This document shows, in pieces, positions 62,816-64,000 of a stretch of 64,000 nucleotides of DNA. The position numbers and the translations under genes are program-made. The stretch covers positions 62,001 through 126,000 of the forward strand of contig JAODUP010000855.1 of the NCBI GenBank assembly GCA_025642065.1, in the 5' to 3' direction. The notes under the pieces are model-generated. The model did no database searches. It saw only the letters and a list, made by a program, of their open reading frames with translations, and was not told the DNA's origin. Source of the stretch: Paralvinella palmiformis (taxonomy: Eukaryota > Annelida > Polychaeta > Terebellida > Alvinellidae). Positions within the stretch are counted from its first letter, which is position 1; every line of letters begins with the position of its first letter.

Positions 62816-63797
62816 TGGCATTGGCTCAGAGCATCAACATCTAAACATCCTTTGAAACCTATGCCTCCATAAATTTATACATAAACAAAACTACACCTAC
62901 TTCAATCTAAATATAAAATTTTCTACACTTCCACATATCTGTACATTCGTAGAGCTATACATATGTCTGAACTACTCATTAGTCTATGGGGCCCAGCTAA
63001 TCCGCTTTTCATACATTACAAATATGTAAACTGGTTGGTCATTTATCTTTCTGTAATTTATTGCTCCCATGCAGACTCAAGGGAGAAAATCTTGCCTGTT
63101 GCTTGACTGGATAAAAAAAATCTCCTGTTTTAGTGTCGTGTTGGGGCTTTCAACACCATGACCATAAACGAGGGGTACCACATTCTGTTTCAATTAGTCA
63201 CAGAGTTGCAATAATCTCTGACATTGGTTTGTTACAGATCATCTTACCAGCATTGTTTATATGTCTGGCTATGGTATTTGCCATGGTGAATCCTCCAACT
63301 CCTTACCAACCATCATTAGAACTCCAGCCTTGGAGATTGATACCCAGTGATCAAGATGGGCTACAACTGTACTCATTCTACAGGTAAATCACGCTTTATC
63401 CGATGAGAAATCTTGACTGGTTCAAGCCTCCATATTGAAAGTGTAAATTTATTGTTCGGTTATGATTAGATGTTTATTTTAGCTTTGTTCTTTAATGTTA
63501 GTCTTTTAATCATCGTCCTTAGCCATATTGATTGGTATGCGATAGATAAATATATATAAAACTTTCTGAGAAAAGCAGGAAATGTACACATTTCTAAGTT
63601 TTCTTTGTGGCAAATAAACAGGTGAAAATATGATATGTGTTTGAAAATAAACATAAAATGTGTATATTATGAAGAATGCTTTTGTTTTACAGTAATGATG
63701 CACCAGGTAGTTACTGGGCTGACAAATTTGAGGAGATGATCCAACAGCGACCTAGTATTGGTAACAGATGTCTTGATCCAGATGTATATAGCATGGA
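40711..63797 (+). CDS. ABCA-subfamily full transporter (ABCA1/ABCA2/ABCA4/ABCA7 group), 30 exons, truncated by the window edge
   Basis: An ATP-driven lipid exporter or flippase of the plasma membrane or endolysosomes. Exons: 40711-40776, 41084-41183, 41327-41468, 42930-43054, 43523-43668, 44339-44665, 45155-45419, 45690-45829, 45992-46108, 46917-47255, 47419-47624, 48106-48288, 48516-48738, 49131-49352, 49947-50151, 50472-50594, 50868-51039, 51158-51289, 51639-51778, 51926-52063, 52275-52516, 55083-55161, 56174-56388, 56976-57063, 58132-58263, 58790-58846, 62158-62193, 62554-62720, 63238-63383, 63693-63797. Together they give 4,778 nt (about 1,592 residues) in one frame without stops. Human ABCA1 has 2,261 residues, so the second half (TMD2, NBD2) lies to the right. 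The N-terminus ([29 protein letters not shown]) is ABCA1/4/7-like. STTAFGYG and [10 protein letters not shown] recall ABCA2. I therefore give no single symbol. The start at 40711 has a strong A-C-C-ATG context and aligns with the start of ABCA1. Confidence 0.96.
41327..48288 (+). CDS. ABCA exons 3-12: large extracellular domain 1
   Basis: These exons encode about residues 56-718, the extracellular domain that handles lipid and acceptor in ABCA1. Anchors are [88 protein letters not shown] and QQFPYPCY. Many N-x-S/T sequons suit a glycosylated lumenal or extracellular domain. The stretch before CNELFE (end of exon 7) is a strongly acidic loop ([15 protein letters not shown]) without a clear counterpart in human ABCA1. 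Confidence 0.93.
42160..42352 (+). mobile_element. tRNA-derived SINE, family A, near full length, in ABCA intron 3
   Basis: Same family as 28129-28318: GTAGCATGTTGGATCATAG head, ATGTTCGAATCTTGGC (B-box GTTCGAATC), ATTTCATCTTTGACTTCACT body, GGCCCATTTAGCCTGCCATG tail, and a short ATC-repeat end. Confidence 0.75.
42385..42500 (+). repeat. tRNA-derived SINE-like copy, family B
   Basis: GATGCAGTGGTTAGAACATT is an A-box-like tRNA head and GTTCAGATCAAACC the B-box zone. It pairs with the copy at 36495. A further degraded tRNA-like piece lies at 42740-42805. Confidence 0.45.
43392..43437. repeat. TG/TCTG microsatellite in ABCA intron 4
   Basis: TG run bordered on both sides by GTCTGTCTGT units. 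Confidence 0.9.
48516..50594 (+). CDS. ABCA exons 13-16: transmembrane domain 1 (helices 2-6)
   Basis: Exons 48516-48738, 49131-49352, 49947-50151 and 50472-50594 encode the helices after extracellular domain 1. [20 protein letters not shown] leads to the coupling segment [20 protein letters not shown]. Then come [35 protein letters not shown] and [16 protein letters not shown], followed by the re-entrant-type [17 protein letters not shown]. Helix 6 ends in [20 protein letters not shown]. Sequence and order match the ABCA family throughout. Confidence 0.95.
49003..49094. repeat. AC, AG and AT microsatellite cluster before ABCA exon 14
   Basis: An AC run passes into an AG run (to 49040), then after 22 bp an AT run reaches 49094, 36 bp before the exon 14 acceptor. 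A GACT-type run lies at about 48893-48935. Confidence 0.9.
50868..52516 (+). CDS. ABCA exons 17-21: nucleotide-binding domain 1
   Basis: All ATPase motifs are present: Walker [11 protein letters not shown] (residues about 1024-1033, split from the next residue by an intron), Q-loop [10 protein letters not shown], signature [10 protein letters not shown] (1123-1132, an intron inside the first G-G pair), Walker [11 protein letters not shown] with catalytic Glu 1148, and H-loop STHFMDEAD with His 1179. The residue after that His is Phe, where human ABCA1, ABCA2 and ABCA4 have a second His. The domain ends [20 protein letters not shown] and then a Ser/Thr-rich stretch. The site should be ATPase-competent. 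Confidence 0.96.
52790..53060 (-). pseudogene. pogo-like transposase C-terminal fragment in ABCA intron 21
   Basis: On the minus strand [19 protein letters not shown] then an acidic run ending DDDFLGFE resembles the C-terminus of pogo/TIGD/Jerky-like DDE transposases (family pattern F-K-K-C-G-I-S-N...D-G-T-E-D-D). No upstream catalytic domain is adjacent. On the plus strand, TATACTCGCGTAAAAGTTGC at about 52728 and the related TATAAG-type ends at 1795, 41535 and 54108 may be termini of the same family. Confidence 0.55.
54613..54686. repeat. AT then TG microsatellites in ABCA intron 21
   Basis: 38-bp AT run, short gap, 31-bp TG run. Other AT runs in ABCA introns lie at 51457-51494 and 56736-56771. 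Confidence 0.9.
55083..62720 (+). CDS. ABCA exons 22-28: regulatory linker with three frame-neutral small exons
   Basis: Seven exons link NBD1 to transmembrane helix 7. Exon 23 (56174-56388) holds the conserved regulatory fold, with [11 protein letters not shown] and [14 protein letters not shown], and exon 24 starts [12 protein letters not shown]. Exons 25 (132 nt), 26 (57 nt) and 27 (36 nt) all start and end in phase 1 and are multiples of three, so any of them could be skipped without a frameshift. They encode basic ([14 protein letters not shown]) then acidic and polar (DSDFENEML) segments. Exon 28 re-enters conserved sequence at [16 protein letters not shown]. The exon 25 donor (GTCCGT) is weak and abuts a TG microsatellite. 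Confidence 0.85.
57850..57934. repeat. Compound AC/AT microsatellite in ABCA intron 24
   Basis: About 50 bp of AC with GCAC interruptions, followed by 34 bp of AT. Produces spurious repetitive open frames. Confidence 0.9.
58265..58330. repeat. TG microsatellite abutting the ABCA exon 25 donor
   Basis: Imperfect TG run beginning within the intron just after the non-consensus donor GTCCGT at 58264. Confidence 0.85.
59040..59874. mobile_element. DNA element with CAGGGTTCCCA ends, right end duplicated
   Basis: Begins CAGGGTTCCCA. The exact complement TGGGAACCCTG occurs twice in tandem at 59853-59863 and 59864-59874. It carries a family C SINE copy (59330-59420). No target duplication is clear. 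It lies in the long ABCA intron between the 57-nt and 36-nt exons. Confidence 0.55.
59330..59420 (-). repeat. tRNA-derived SINE-like copy, family C
   Basis: On the minus strand AGTTAGAGCGTGGGACTCG (A-box) and GTGGGTTCGAGACTCC (B-box) are well preserved. It sits inside the element at 59040-59874. Confidence 0.6.
60381..61360. mobile_element. hAT-like element hosting a nested insertion
   Basis: Begins CAGGGCCTG and ends GCCCCTG, flanked by TAAAGAG on both sides (60374-60380, 61361-61367), 8 bp if the next C is counted. 980 bp, no transposase seen. A second element (60671-61031) lies inside it. Confidence 0.65.
60671..61031. mobile_element. PIF/Harbinger-like MITE nested in the 60381-61360 element
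   Basis: The inverted ends AGCAGAGATTCCATATACGC and (complement) AGCTGAGATTCCATATACGC are followed by further imperfect inverted matches. TAA flanks both ends (60668-60670, 61032-61034), as expected of PIF/Harbinger. Length 361 bp. Confidence 0.7.
61695..61833. repeat. TG run, palindrome and long AT run
   Basis: TG to 61716, a palindrome at 61739-61771, then about 60 bp of AT to 61833. Prone to cruciform formation and assembly error. Confidence 0.9.
61739..61771. repeat. Perfect palindrome beside AT and TG microsatellites
   Basis: Two 16-base arms around a single central base, both containing GATATTCCTTAT or its complement. A TG run ends 23 bp to the left and a long AT run follows immediately to the right. 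Confidence 0.9.
62753..62814. repeat. TG microsatellite in ABCA intron 28
   Basis: Nearly pure TG run starting about 30 bp after the exon 28 donor. Confidence 0.9.
63238..63797 (+). CDS. ABCA exons 29-30: transmembrane helix 7 and start of extracellular domain 2
   Basis: [17 protein letters not shown] is helix 7, and [13 protein letters not shown] then SNDAP match ABCA1 ([14 protein letters not shown]). Exon 30 continues to [13 protein letters not shown], ending at a GTAAGT donor with two bases over. The remainder of extracellular domain 2, TMD2 and NBD2 is not in the window. A possible acceptor near 63966-63969 opens a frame to the right edge, but I see no family match in it. Confidence 0.93.
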
Positions 63798-64000
63798 GTA
63801 AGTATAGGATTTATTTTCCTATATCATATATGAGCTGTCTGTCGATGTTGCCAATGAAGTCCATTATGATGTACCATGGCCTGTGGAATTATCTGAACTT
63901 TAGTTACGATCAGATTATACTCGTTGTCTTCAATAATAAAGTAGCATTTATTTAGTTTGATCCCAGCAGGGTTATGTTTGGGGGAGTTCACACTGAAATG

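Overview
This window is animal nuclear DNA: AT-rich, full of microsatellites and decayed DNA transposons, with genes split by GT-AG introns of about 0.1-5 kb. The protein matches (to human sequences recalled from memory) and the many tRNA-derived short repeats fit an invertebrate, and I lean to a mollusc or other lophotrochozoan. Nothing in the sequence proves the phylum. No bacterial, plasmid, phage or CRISPR feature was seen.

Four conserved protein-coding genes were assembled exon by exon, and every exon junction kept the reading frame. (1) FARSA, cytosolic phenylalanyl-tRNA synthetase alpha subunit, minus strand: only the first two coding exons (5143 down to 4542) are found. (2) A YIPF1/YIPF2-type Golgi membrane protein, plus strand, 5665-14289: nine exons, 365 residues, complete, head-to-head with FARSA across 521 bp. 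(3) GCDH, mitochondrial glutaryl-CoA dehydrogenase, minus strand, 34740 down to 17761: eleven exons, 437 residues, complete. (4) A full-size ABCA-subfamily lipid transporter (ABCA1/2/4/7 group), plus strand, from 40711: thirty exons and about 1,592 residues, running off the right edge after transmembrane segment 7.

Layout: 1-4541, no further FARSA exon found, repeats; 4542-5143 FARSA; 5144-5664 shared divergent promoter; 5665-14289 YIPF; 14290-17760 convergent 3' region of YIPF and GCDH; 17761-34740 GCDH with long transposon-laden introns; 34741-40710 GCDH promoter, hAT-like and SINE copies, and the ABCA 5' region; 40711-64000 ABCA.

The genes do not form a pathway: they cover translation, Golgi trafficking, lysine/tryptophan catabolism and lipid transport. 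Their linkage is the interesting part. In human, GCDH and FARSA are near neighbours at 19p13.13, and YIPF2 and ABCA7 also lie on 19p, so the window may preserve an old animal linkage group. I found no undescribed functional system. The best leads are this synteny, a run of frame-neutral small exons in the ABCA linker, upstream start codons before the ABCA start, a homogenised 44-bp tandem array in a YIPF intron, and several well-delimited (some nested) DNA transposons with visible terminal repeats and target duplications.
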